Positions 10,663 to 20,555 of a DNA stretch of 64,000 nucleotides are shown in pieces. This stretch comes from Globisporangium splendens. Lineage: Eukaryota > Oomycota > Peronosporomycetes > Pythiales > Pythiaceae. Under the pieces are notes generated by a model. It worked only from the letters and a program-made list of their open reading frames with translations. It made no database searches and was not told the origin of the DNA. The DNA lies in the NCBI GenBank assembly GCA_006386115.1, contig VFIW01000042.1, forward strand, positions 62,001-126,000, given 5' to 3'. The translations under genes and the position numbers were made by a program. How positions within the stretch are numbered: the stretch's first letter is position 1; every line of letters begins with the position of its first letter.

Positions 10663-12703
10663 ATGGCAGGAAAGATGTCGCTGCTGCTGCTGCGGGTATG
10701 GGCTGCGGCGGCAGTGATAAGCGCAGTTGACTGCCACGCTATCGCTGAACGAAGCAGCTCTGTTGATGCGCCATTGCCGCCATCTCCACTGTTGCTGATT
10801 GTAGGCGACGTCACGCCTACGAGCGCGCGCATTCTCTTCGACCGAGTGCCGCACGCAGAAGAAGATCGCGAGCAAAGCCCACAAGAGGTACACGTTCGCG
10901 TGCATGTGTCTTCGTTGCCAGCGCCTGGTACGCAAAGAAGTGGTGAAGAGTCGCAGCAGCCTGTTGTGTATGAGTTGCAGCAGGAGTTTGCTGTCGATGG
11001 TGGTGATGTTGGTCGCCCTGCATTGGTGCGCTTGCGAGACCTCGTTCCAAATCGCATGTACCGCGTGGGTCTGCGCACACGAGTCCAATTGAATGAGGAG
11101 ATCGTGAGGTTTCGCACGCCAGTAGCACCACATCCTGAAGAAGGTGCTAACGACATACGTGTTGTAGAAGACCGCGTGATCGTTGTATCGTGCGATAGGT
11201 ATGTGGACGACAAGGATGATACGCTGTGGATTCAGATCGCCGCCGACATCGATGCGCACCCGCTTTCGTACTTTGGGATGGCACACCTCGGCGACCAAGT
11301 ATATGTGGATGCGGGCGCTGCGAGTATCCCGATCGTGCCTGTTGCTGTGGATGTGGTGCGGAACCAGCCGCAGCAGTTGCGCGAGCGATACGAACGCATT
11401 GTGGACCAGTTTCGCGCATTGTACCGCGAAACGTTTGGTCGCCCCGTGGTGCAGCGCGCGCTTCGCGTGGGTGCCCATTGGATGATCCCGGACGACCACG
11501 AGGTCATCAACAACTTCAACTTGGAGCGCGTGCAAGCAATGCTTTCGGCTGATAGGAAGGTTTTCGACCAGGAGTCTGACCTAGAGCGTCTGTTTGGACT
11601 CGCGCTTCATTATCGCGCAGGTCTCCAGGCATTCTACGAGTATCAGTATCAACTCCAGCACGATTTTCCGTTTGGCAAAGTGGACTTTCTACTGGAGCCG
11701 CTCAACGCGATCGTGGCCCAATTTCCGATGCATTTCGCGGTCGAAGTGCACAACCTGAAGCTGTTCTTCATGGACACGAGGTACGATCGCAGCTTCTTTA
11801 CGAGCCAAGTCGACTTTCCGAAATTGATTGGCGATGCACAGATGACATCGTTGGCCGAGCACTTGGAGCGCTGGAGTCAGCAGAACGAGAGTGCGGTCAT
11901 GGTGTTGTCCAGTGTGCCGCTGTTCTTCCACTCGACGTTCTCAGCGGCAGTGACGTACATGGTGGAAAAGGAGACGTATCCAGGGCTGGCAGCGCAACTT
12001 CCAGGATTGGAGAAGCTGTTCCACCTGTTTTTTCACTACAGTCAGCCGATCGCCAACTCGACACTGCGCTTGCTTGTGGGTGGAGACGTCCATTTCCTCG
12101 CACACTCGCGAGTCTGCTCCTACGGCAGCGGGAATGAGGCAGTCTCGTCGAAGCCGAGCCCCGGCCGACCCTGTTTTGACCAGCTAATCACAAGTGGAGC
12201 CACGAAAGGATCCACGGCCATCACCGACTTCAGGCTCGTCCCGTTCTACTATCTGGTTACTCGACTCTCGCCATTAGTTCACAAGCTCCTGGCGTGGATG
12301 GGGATGTCGTCGCATCCGTGGGAAATTGAGTACGACAAAATGTTTCTTGGCCGAAACTACGGGTGAGTGTGTTTATAATGTGAATGACTTCATGACGTAA
12401 TGATGAGGCTAATGGACCTGTGTGCGATTTGAATGCCTGTAGCGTCATTGAACTATCGCCGAACGGAACGTTTCAGTGGACAGAGAGCGTCGTTGTGCCA
12501 CATGAAGCAGTGCACCAAGGCGGTCTTCAGGTAAGTCCCTTACAAATTCCTGCGCTTCTTCCTTGTACAATGCTGACGTGATTGATATGCGTACTTTTGT
12601 CTCGCGATGGCAGTGGATCTTGGATGCTTCGTCGCCAAACGTCCTGGCTGCCTTGGGCTTCATCCTGATGATCCAACTCCTGTTTCTTCGAAGACAGAGA
12701 TAA
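10663..12703 (+). CDS. PhoD-like metallophosphatase, secreted/membrane-anchored
   Basis: There are three exons: 10663-12362, 12443-12530 and 12614-12703, with introns of 80 and 83 bp (GTGAGT..GTAG and GTAAGT..GCAG). Frame arithmetic gives 625 residues. An N-terminal signal peptide (LLLLRVWAAAAVISAVDC) is followed by a fibronectin-like N-domain and the phosphatase core. Metal-binding blocks are visible: VVSCDR, HLGDQVYVD, WMIPDDHEVINNF and LVGGDVHFLAHS. These match the PhoD/alkaline phosphatase D family of phosphodiesterases and phosphomonoesterases. The last exon adds a hydrophobic helix (VLAALGFILMIQLLFL) ending in RRQR, which predicts a type I membrane protein with its active site in the secretory lumen or outside. 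The substrate is unknown. Stopping at the exon 1 stop (12366) would lose the anchor. Confidence 0.85.
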
Positions 12704-12782
12704 ATAGACAATCCGATAGACTGCACACAATACAACGCCGTTGCTGCTCTCAAGATGGTTGCTTAACTTACAAATTAGTCTA

Positions 12783-14122
12783 TCAGGACGACAAGGGCGG
12801 GCGCGCTGAGTGGCACATACTGCACTGGCGATCGAAACACGTATTGTCAAAGGTACACTGTACACACCGCCAGGGAGTGCGTCGCGTTTGGTCGGGGGAT
12901 GGCTTGGCTTTAAGGGGTTTTCGTTTGTTGGAAGGCGTGATCTTCGACACGAGCCCTCCACCTCGAGGCGTACTGTTAGAATTTGTGAGTGCTCGCTGGA
13001 AGAGCGTCGTCTGGGTCACTGCGGTTGGCTTCCGTCGCCTCGGGCTACTGAGCAACTCACGATGCTGGAACGGCAGGGCGATGTGACTCTGGTTCTTACT
13101 ACGGACTGGTGAGGCTCGGAGTGATGGAGGCATGGACGTAGTATTACTTGTCAAGTCCACTGTGGACGAGAAGAATGTGTCGAGCCGCTGCTGCTTCTGC
13201 AATAATCCAGGACAAAGTGCCTCGGGAGTTAGCAAATGACTTGGAGTCATCAAGCCATGATGCGCAACGCCAGAGAAGACCTACCACTGGTTGAGCTGTC
13301 ACTTTGTCGGCAGGTGACGATGCTCGAGGATGTTTCGTACCGCTTCCAGTGCGAGGACGAAAACTCGATAATGCGGGTATTGCTGTCGTCGATTCAGTCG
13401 ATGTTGCTTCTTTCTGAGACGCTAAGGTTGCTAGATACTCGGGATCGGACTGCAAAAAGTCCATCGTTTTCTCCAGTGCGAGCGCTTCCTCATGCTCTAA
13501 TTGGGATTGATGCTCGCGCATGCGCTGCTCGTAGATTTGCTTCAGTTCTCCGGGCTTGAGCTCTTGCGGATCTGTCTGGGAAGGCAGTCGCACTGGCGCT
13601 TGCTCGTCGATGAACTCGATGTTCCAGGTGAGATCGTTCTCAGCTGAGCCATTAGCATTTATCACCGCAGCACCGAGAAGCGGACATTTCGCCAAGATTT
13701 CGTTCCACAGCGCGTTGTCTACCTGAGCAGGCGCCAATATGTGAGAGTAGCGCTAAAGACAACATGGCGACAGCCGCACAGACTTACTTTGTTCTGTTTC
13801 TTGCGCGCAAAGCCGACGATGCGCTTCCGACAGAACCCGCAGTTCACACTCGTGAGCGCCAGCGCGCGCTCAAAGCACTCCATGCTACAGCACATAGTAA
13901 TATTACAACCGTTGATTTAATGCCATGTTTTTCTTCGCCATCGAGGAGCTTCGCACGCGCGACTCACCAGAGATGGCGCTTGCAGCACGGCAGCAGGATC
14001 GGCCGACGTAGCACATCGAAGCAGAGCGGACACTGGTAGCGGATGGGCAGCGTCACGACTGAAGTGGTACTATTTGCGTTAATTGAGGCGTTTGCGGCGT
14101 CGTCGCCATGCGGGAGCGTCAT
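12783..14122 (-). CDS. RNF168-like RING E3 ubiquitin ligase with PIP-box-like motif and NZF zinc finger
   Basis: There are four exons: 14122-13968, 13884-13788, 13722-13285 and 13196-12783. All joins keep frame, giving 367 residues. A C3HC4 RING finger is split by intron 1: CPLCFDVLRRPILLPCCKRH, then CMECFERALALTSVNCGFCR. Next comes the family's post-RING segment (VDNALWNEI, then QAPVRLPSQ and KPGELKQIYEQR with a charged helix). This is like the LR/UDM1 region with which RNF168 recognises ubiquitylated chromatin. The start of exon 4 reads QQRLDTFF, a perfect match to the PCNA-interacting PIP box pattern Qxx[L]xxFF. The C-terminus is an NZF zinc finger (WRCVQCTF..CSMC) with the Thr-Phe and Met positions used for ubiquitin binding. 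A role in nuclear DNA-damage or replication-linked ubiquitylation is likely by family; the PCNA link is inferred. Confidence 0.8.
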
Positions 14123-14423
14123 TATGGAGACGTCGACCGGGATTCGGCGCGCATGAATTGTGAATATTTTGAGTTGGTACCTCAACAAAACCCGCCAACA
14201 CTTTGGTATTAATACTTTGGTACGAATATCAACACTTGCAGAGAATTACAGAAATAGACTAGGGTTACATTGATAGGTTAGGTGGAGTGCTTAATCTAAA
14301 CGGGAGTGGAAAAAATAGTTAGCAACCGATGGAAATCGCAAAATACTGTACTTGAATAGAAACTCGGGAGCAGAATAGAAATAGAAACCCTCCCAGCGGG
14401 GTTTCCACTTCGATCCTTTCGTT
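14123..14423. other. gap, no gene seen
   Basis: This AT-rich stretch lies between the start of the RNF168-like gene and the 3' end of the next gene. It presumably contains the promoter of the former. It has a short run of ACTTTGGTA-type repeats near 14200-14225, but no open frame or RNA gene was recognised. Confidence 0.4.
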
Positions 14424-15497
14424 TTACGCAGCCTTGAGGAAGCTCGACTCGAGCTGGGCGGTGCTGGACGACGGAGACGTGAGCGGCGTCCGGCGCACGG
14501 GCTCCATGCCGTCCTCCTGCGCGAGCAGCAGCGAGTCCGGCCGCTTGACCGACAGGCGGCGCTGCATCGCTCCGCAGAGCTCCTGCTGTTGCTGCTGTCG
14601 CATGGCCGCCGAGACCGCGAGCAACGCCGTCGCGAGGTCTGCGCGCGTTGTGTGCTGTAAATAGGTGGGAGCCGACAGACAGAGGATGTCGGGGTATCGC
14701 TGCTCGATGGCAGAGATCGATGCGTTCTGCTTCTCCTGCGCGCGCGTGCGTGCCACGCTCTCCATTGCGTTCATCACAGCCTGCTGCATTACGGAGCGCA
14801 CGGTCGTGGTGCCAACTTGGGTGAGCACGGTGTAGAACTGCAGACCGTCAAAGAGCATCTTTTGCGCTTCGTTTTCTACCGCGATCTCTGCATCAAACGC
14901 GTCTTCTTCTTCAGATGCTTCAGATGCTTCAGATGCTTCAGATGCTTCAGATGCTTCGTCTTCGGCATCTTGGAACGAGTCGGAGTCGTAGCTGTCGTCG
15001 CTACCAAAGGATCCGTCGTCCTCGTCTTCGTTCCACGTGTCTTGGTGCTGTGACATCAACTCTCGCTTGTCGGTCACATACTCCGCTCCTTCATCCGTCT
15101 TGAGGTTCTCGCAGACGGTCGCAACGGACACTTTGAGCTCTTGCTGGTTCGCCATGAGCAGAGATAAGCCAGAGACGCGGAGGACGAGTCGCAGGAGCGA
15201 GTCAAGAAGGGAAGTGAGGTGGCTCGGGTGCTGCCCTTCTCCATCTCCCTCCCCTCCGCGTTGGTCCACCCCTTTCACTGGTGCCAGCAAGGAGGTGAAC
15301 CAGGGGGATGCGCCACCATCGGAAGATCGCACGGCGCTATCGTCCTGTTGCGGCAGAGAAGCCATTTGCGACATACACTCGCGCTCGTAGTCCCGCAGCG
15401 TGCGCCGATCTTTGCGCATACGCGTGAAGCCAAGCGCCGCGACGAGGCACGCGAGCGGCGCGATGACGCAGCCCAGCAGCAGCACCGCGACGTTCAT
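14424..15497 (-). CDS. N-terminally anchored acidic protein with a Ser-Glu-Ala repeat
   Basis: This is a single exon of 357 residues. The first 24 residues form a hydrophobic helix (NVAVLLLGCVIAPLACLVAALGF cut short here) followed by basic residues TRMRKDRR, so it is a signal anchor with the bulk probably cytosolic. A middle region is extremely acidic (Asp/Glu/Ser) and contains five Ala-Ser-Glu-type tripeptides encoded by a perfect 9-bp repeat. Two helical segments flank it (SLLDSLLRLVLRVSGLSLLM and MLFDGLQFYTVLTQV), the second leading into an Ala/Gln-rich coiled region. I do not recognise a family. The acidic run could bind calcium or basic proteins; this is speculation. The downstream neighbour converges from the minus strand as well. 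Confidence 0.6.
   Translation of the reverse strand: MNVAVLLLGCVIAPLACLVAALGFTRMRKDRRTLRDYERECMSQMASLPQQDDSAVRSSDGGASPWFTSLLAPVKGVDQRGGEGDGEGQHPSHLTSLLDSLLRLVLRVSGLSLLMANQQELKVSVATVCENLKTDEGAEYVTDKRELMSQHQDTWNEDEDDGSFGSDDSYDSDSFQDAEDEASEASEASEASEASEEEDAFDAEIAVENEAQKMLFDGLQFYTVLTQVGTTTVRSVMQQAVMNAMESVARTRAQEKQNASISAIEQRYPDILCLSAPTYLQHTTRADLATALLAVSAAMRQQQQQELCGAMQRRLSVKRPDSLLLAQEDGMEPVRRTPLTSPSSSTAQLESSFLKAA
14911..14955. repeat. five perfect copies of a 9-bp unit (tcagatgct)
   Basis: Five uninterrupted copies lie inside the anchored acidic protein gene and encode a Ser-Glu-Ala tripeptide on the minus strand. Perfect identity suggests recent expansion and probable length variation among strains. 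Confidence 0.9.
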
Positions 15498-16316
15498 CTT
15501 CGCACTCTCTCTAATGTAGAAAAAGGAAAATGGCTGTCGGTCTGGCGATCGTCTGCGCGCCTTTCGTTATGCACGCTGCTGTGGAAATATGTGTATGTGA
15601 AGAAAAGACGGACGGATGGAGTTTCAGCCTCGCAAAAACGGCGCTTTTTCCATTCTTTTTCCTCCATTCTTTGACTCGCGTCCCTTCGAGATCCAAGTCG
15701 CAAAGTGTTTCAAACAGGGAGTGTTGCTTTTCCCGAGCATCGTCGTGCATGCAAAATTGTAGCTGAAAGAGTGAGTGAGTGAGGAAGATCAGTGTGTGTG
15801 CTTTTTGGGATGTGTTTTAAACAGAAGCGATCTTCTTTCTTTCCTTCCTTCGTTTCCCCTGACGCACGCATGCATGCATGAGCCCATTCCACTCATGACA
15901 CCTCAACGAACCCTGCTTATCTGGCTGACTGACTGTGCGGATGTGAACGCATGATGCACACCACCTCGCTGCATGTTTCATGAGCATTGGCATAGGGAGA
16001 GGGACTTTTCCTCTTGTGTGCAATGCCTGTGAACCTGTGAGCCTGTGAGACTGCATGCTGAAAGCTCAGTTGAGAGGGATGGACCATCAATCACACGAGT
16101 GGCGCCATCCATTCGGCTCACTCGCAGCTTTCCTTCCACGCTTTGCCCAATGACCCAATGTATCGGATCTCATTGCCGCATGCCATTTCATCATCCCACG
16201 CTCTTCCCACAAGCACATCAAAACGCCAGATTTTCCATCCATACGCACACATTTATTGAGAGCAAAGAGGGACCCACACTCTTTTCTTCAAGTCACTGTT
16301 GCAGCAATTCTGAAAT
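15498..16316. other. gap of about 800 bp, no gene seen
   Basis: This region holds the upstream regions of two divergent genes. It includes T/C-rich tracts (15640-15670, 15835-15860), a short GAGT repeat near 15770 and repeated ATGCATGC words near 15870. No open frame with coding character was found. Confidence 0.4.
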
Positions 16317-16789
16317 ATGGACGCTGCAAGCCTCTGGTACGCGCTGCAGACATTCATCGAGCGCAACGGGTGGAAGCTGCTGGGCGCCGCCGTGGTGCTC
16401 CACGTCGCGCGACACAAGTACCGCGAGTACGCGCAGAGGGCGCATGCGCAGCGCGCGCTCGCCGCAGCGAACGGTACGTCAAACGCCATCTGTGCTGGTT
16501 CTTTCCCTTTTTCTGGCGCACGCTGCATGCAAAGAAAATGTACGGCGGAGAAGCGCTTGAACCTCCTCATTGACCCAGTGCGTGGCGCATTGCGTGCGCT
16601 TCGCATTGTTGTGTGTATGCATTTCTTCTGGATCTTTATTATGCATGCGGGTTGACATTATTCTTTGATGTGCAAACACGCGTAGATCCATCGCGCGTCG
16701 CAGTTCTCCAGCGCGAAACCGCCCGCATCCGCGAAGCGCAGCAGACCCGCCTCGCGCAGACGCAAGCCCCCACCAAAAAGAAGAAATAG
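16317..16789 (+). CDS. small selenoprotein-S (VIMP)-like membrane protein
   Basis: Exon 1 is 16317-16473 and exon 2 is 16686-16789, joined across a 212-bp intron (GTACGT..CGTAG) to give 86 residues. The layout is that of SELENOS/VIMP: a short luminal N-terminus, one membrane helix introduced by the family-like NGWKLLGAAVVLHV, then a basic cytosolic coiled coil (DPSRVAVLQRETARIREAQQ). SELENOS recruits p97/Cdc48 to the ER membrane for degradation of misfolded proteins. Here the protein ends at TAG after a lysine run, about half the usual length. It lacks the Gly-rich tail carrying selenocysteine or cysteine. Similarity is by layout and short motifs only, so another tail-less ER membrane protein remains possible. 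Confidence 0.5.
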
Positions 16790-17193
16790 AGCAGAGCATC
16801 TCCATTCTAGATGCGCTTGGACGGCTATTGTGACAGAATGCGCCACCACAGCTCAAGATGGCAGCAATCTGCTTTTCACGTTATTACACAGGACAGAGAG
16901 AAGAATAGAAAGAAAAGCGCGCGCACGACAGCAAATATACCCACGAAATGGTCTCTGACTCAACCGCAAAAGCCGAATAGCTTGGCGAAGAACAAAGAAC
17001 AAAATGTCCAGCAAAACGGATGCGGGGCAAGAACACAAGAGTTGGAAAAGAAAACAACACCATATGACGGACAAACAGAACCAATTTCTACCCATTCGCC
17101 CCACTACCTTTTCCCCAGCGTGCGTCCGTGTGTGTCACTCACTCTCTGCACCTGACTCACAGACGCATCCTCTCCACCTACTTGCGCCGACAC

Positions 17194-19683
17194 TCACTCG
17201 CGACAGAGCTCTTCTTCAAGACCGCGATCGCCAAACTCCTGCAAAAAGTTGTCCACAATCTTCTCGTCGAGTCGGTAGTAATCTTCCACGGATTTGTGCG
17301 ACTTGACGTCCAGGTCCACGACCGCCACGACGCAGTTGAACGTCATGTCGCGGAACGCCACGGGGTGCTCGTACTCGCGGAGATGCTCAAAGCGTTTCGC
17401 TTGCTTGGACGCTTGTTTCTGCGCTAGCTTCGTGCACGGGCTCCTGGATCCGCTGTTAATCCCACCAAGACCCGTGGCTCGGGATTGCGCATTCTTGTCG
17501 TCGGCCGAGCGCCGCAGACACAGCAGCAACGAACAGTCCTTCAGCGTCGTCGCCACCTGGAACCGCTGCAGCAATTGTCGGTAAAACTCCTGGAACGCCG
17601 CGAGCTCCAAGTCTTCCCACGACTTGACACCACGCACGATGTCAATGTCGGGCACCTGGTGCAGCGCCACGCGAAGGAACGCCAAGCACCGGGAAAGACT
17701 GCCTGCAAGCTCCACGTCCTCGTCCTGCTCGGCTTCTTCGCGATCCTGGACGCACTTGGCGCGTAGCACATCCACCAAATAGCCCAGTGTGAACCCTTTC
17801 TTCTTGTCATTATTGCCCGAGTAGCCCTCTTGCGTCGCGACTTGTTCGAGACGATGCAGGAGCTTTTGGATGTGCCACATCCCGTCGACCGAGATGTGGT
17901 CCAACAACTGCATTTTCTTCAAATCGTCCAGAATCTCCAGCTTCATCAGCACTTCCGTGATCAGTTCCACTACATCGGGGATCAACTGGTCGTGGTGTGC
18001 ATCCTCGAACGATTCCGTACTGCCGTCACCGATACTCCCAAACTTGATCTCCGTTTCGGCGCCAATGGAATGGCACGAGCGTCGAAAGCCCATGCGCTTG
18101 CGCCTGCAAAACTGTGAATATCTCGACTGCGACGCTCCTTTTGGTAGCGCATCGGCATTCAAACCCGTGATCACGTTCACGACTTCGTCCTGGTTCGACC
18201 GCACAAACACTTTGAAATTGTTCTGAGGCGTGCGCTGCAGAGCACGCAGCGCCTTCCGGATCCGTACCGGGTCCCGCGAGAACAGATCCAACGGACAGTA
18301 CTGACTGATCTCTTCGACTTTGCCCGCGCTCTTCTTGTAATGCTGGTGCATGCAAAAGCGGCACACTTTCTTCTTGATGTCGGGGATCAAAGGTCCCTTC
18401 GGCTTGAACCCAATCTTCGGCTTGATCTCGACACAAATGTTGCGGAAGCAGCAGTCAAAGATATTGCGGTGGTAGCTGCTCAGCAGCCTTCGGAGGCGAG
18501 GCGCTACCGTGGACATCACGAGTTGCGCCGGTACAATGTCGGTCTCGTCCTCCTCATTCGAGTCGCCTTCGCAGTCATCTGCATTCGGTGGAAGCAATGC
18601 ACTAACGATGGCGTGCTGCTGCTGCTCCTTATTGGCAACCACGAGGCTTCGGCGCACTTCTGCTGAGTCGTCCTCGAGTTCGTCCAGCAGCGCGTCAGAC
18701 TGCTCTTCGTCCGTCAAATCGATGGTGGACGCTGCGGTCATGGCATCGTCTTCGTCAGCATCCGGCACAATGAAATCAGCGGGGATGTTGTCCAAATCGT
18801 CCTCCGAGAAGAGCAGCGAGGCATCATCGGGAGGTGGCAGCGTGACATCGGGCAGCACCATCACGCACTTCAGCGACACATCAATCTGACTGTGGCGACG
18901 ATGCGCGGGTCGCGACTCGAGCGTCAAGAGCTGTTCGTTGAGCTGGGTCAAGAAACTCTGGTCCACTTCAATCAGCTCCGCGACCTGGATGAAGCGACGG
19001 CGCTGGCGCTGGTGTCGACCGCCTGCTCCATTTTCTCCCACTTGCCCATGCATTGGAGGTTTGGCGGCTTTGCCCTTTTGCGCGACGCCATGCGAGGAAG
19101 ACGAGGCGGCATTGCCATTGCTGCATGTCGACGGCGTGGTCTTCGGGTCAAGCGTGGCGAGGTACGGCATGATCTCGTCCGTCGCGTACTGCAGCACCTG
19201 GCGCGGATGCGGGTAGTGTGGCACGTAGGGCTTTTCGCTCGTGGGCTTGCGCGAGACTTTCTTCTTCTTCTTGGCCACAACCGTCGCGTGCATCTTGTCG
19301 TCAATGTCGCACTTCTTCACACGCAGCAACTTGCCTTTAAACTCCATATCCACGGCGCCAGTTTTCTTCTCATTATCCCCACTCCGATCGCTATTATTGA
19401 CCTGGCGTCCACTCGCACCATTCTCACTCAACGAAGAAGGCGTCGGGTGGTGACGGAAGAGCACATTCGCGCCGCCCTCCGCCACGTACTTCCAGTCCCT
19501 ACCGTTCAGCGTCTGTCTGATGCGCACGCCGTTGCCGTTCTCCCCATAGCGAAGACCAGGCGCATCGCTCGTCGTGTTCCGCAGCGCCGTCGCTCGCGCC
19601 GACAGGTCCTGCTTTGTCGCATGCTGCTGCGGAGTGCCGCTGCTGCTGTGCGATGGAACGGACGCAGGCTTCAACAGGAACAT
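17194..19683 (-). CDS. inositol-pentakisphosphate 2-kinase (IPK1)
   Basis: This is a single exon of 829 residues. IPK1 phosphorylates inositol pentakisphosphate at position 2 to make phytate (InsP6). The N-lobe is seen as DWKYVAEGGANVLFRH (about residue 62) and FKGKLLRVKK. The family signature VEIKPKIGFKPKGPL lies near residue 418. It is followed by the zinc-binding block VCRFCMHQHYK and by YCPLDLFSRDPVRIRKAL. The substrate-lobe end VAFRDMTFNCVVAVVDLDVK lies near the C-terminus, where the catalytic Asp-containing motif is expected. The protein is nearly twice the length of plant IPK1. Extra material includes a Ser/Gly-rich insert around residues 195-230, an acidic insert around 300-390, and a long helical insert before the C-terminal motif. 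No targeting signal is seen, so it is likely cytosolic or nuclear. Confidence 0.85.
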   Translation of the reverse strand: MFLLKPASVPSHSSSGTPQQHATKQDLSARATALRNTTSDAPGLRYGENGNGVRIRQTLNGRDWKYVAEGGANVLFRHHPTPSSLSENGASGRQVNNSDRSGDNEKKTGAVDMEFKGKLLRVKKCDIDDKMHATVVAKKKKKVSRKPTSEKPYVPHYPHPRQVLQYATDEIMPYLATLDPKTTPSTCSNGNAASSSSHGVAQKGKAAKPPMHGQVGENGAGGRHQRQRRRFIQVAELIEVDQSFLTQLNEQLLTLESRPAHRRHSQIDVSLKCVMVLPDVTLPPPDDASLLFSEDDLDNIPADFIVPDADEDDAMTAASTIDLTDEEQSDALLDELEDDSAEVRRSLVVANKEQQQHAIVSALLPPNADDCEGDSNEEDETDIVPAQLVMSTVAPRLRRLLSSYHRNIFDCCFRNICVEIKPKIGFKPKGPLIPDIKKKVCRFCMHQHYKKSAGKVEEISQYCPLDLFSRDPVRIRKALRALQRTPQNNFKVFVRSNQDEVVNVITGLNADALPKGASQSRYSQFCRRKRMGFRRSCHSIGAETEIKFGSIGDGSTESFEDAHHDQLIPDVVELITEVLMKLEILDDLKKMQLLDHISVDGMWHIQKLLHRLEQVATQEGYSGNNDKKKGFTLGYLVDVLRAKCVQDREEAEQDEDVELAGSLSRCLAFLRVALHQVPDIDIVRGVKSWEDLELAAFQEFYRQLLQRFQVATTLKDCSLLLCLRRSADDKNAQSRATGLGGINSGSRSPCTKLAQKQASKQAKRFEHLREYEHPVAFRDMTFNCVVAVVDLDVKSHKSVEDYYRLDEKIVDNFLQEFGDRGLEEELCRE

Positions 19684-20555
19684 GATGTCTGCCTCTGGTG
19701 CTGCTTGTCGCGTCTGGTGGCGCTCCCTAAAGGCTGCGCGCCGTCTGTTCTCCTAATGAGGAGGAGGAGCACCCGTTGGCCAATAACAACATGAAAACTA
19801 ATGATGGCGTTTCCTTCCTTCTCTTCGTTCTCGTGCAGTTTTGGGCACCATGCGAGAAAAGGCCCAAAATAGATTGAGGTTTTTTGAAGAAAAAAAGTGA
19901 GGTTGGACCAAATGGTACACCCAGCAACTGGCTGAGCGTTGGCGGACGAGAGTGATGGTCGATGAGTGGATACACTGGACCAGCGACAAAGAAGTGTGCC
20001 ACAAAATCCTTTCAAACATGAAGCTGAGTGCTAAGTGATACGATCAATCCGAGCAACAACACTTTGCAACAAGTGCAAATGCCTATGTTAAGTTATATCT
20101 TGCCATGATTGTTGCGTTTGGAAAAAAAGAACCTGCAGCGTGAACAAAAAGGCGAATGCGGACGATGACGTCGCTGTCCAAGGCAACTGCCACGTGACCC
20201 TGTGACAGGAGAGCGCTGTCCCAGCACGCTGGAGGGTCCTTTTTGCTTGGTGCGACACCCAAAAGGAGCGAGACCTGTCTTCCGACAGTGCCCAGATTCT
20301 AGATCATCACCAATGCACATGCTGCAAGCGAGACAGAAAAGCCACAACTCCGATACTATCCGAATACTCATCTGTATAAAAAGGGATAATATTCAACAAT
20401 GCCAGGCACTGCCGATATTCCAGATCGACACTGCCAGTAGACGCCAAACAAAAGAAACCCATCCGGATGAGACGACTCATTTCACTCTTCATGATTAGGT
20501 CGCTTCCGCCGTCACACACGTCATACACACGCAATGAGAGAAACCTGCAACTGCC
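19684..20555. other. gap of about 870 bp, no gene seen
   Basis: This is the upstream region of the IPK1 gene plus the 3' flank of the acyl-CoA dehydrogenase gene. It contains an A-rich run near 19888-19897 and no convincing open frame, RNA gene or repeat family. Confidence 0.4.

Noticed and set aside
18892..19794. 300-residue plus-strand open frame opposite IPK1
   Set aside because: Antisense to a strongly supported gene; composition is typical of a GC-rich shadow frame.
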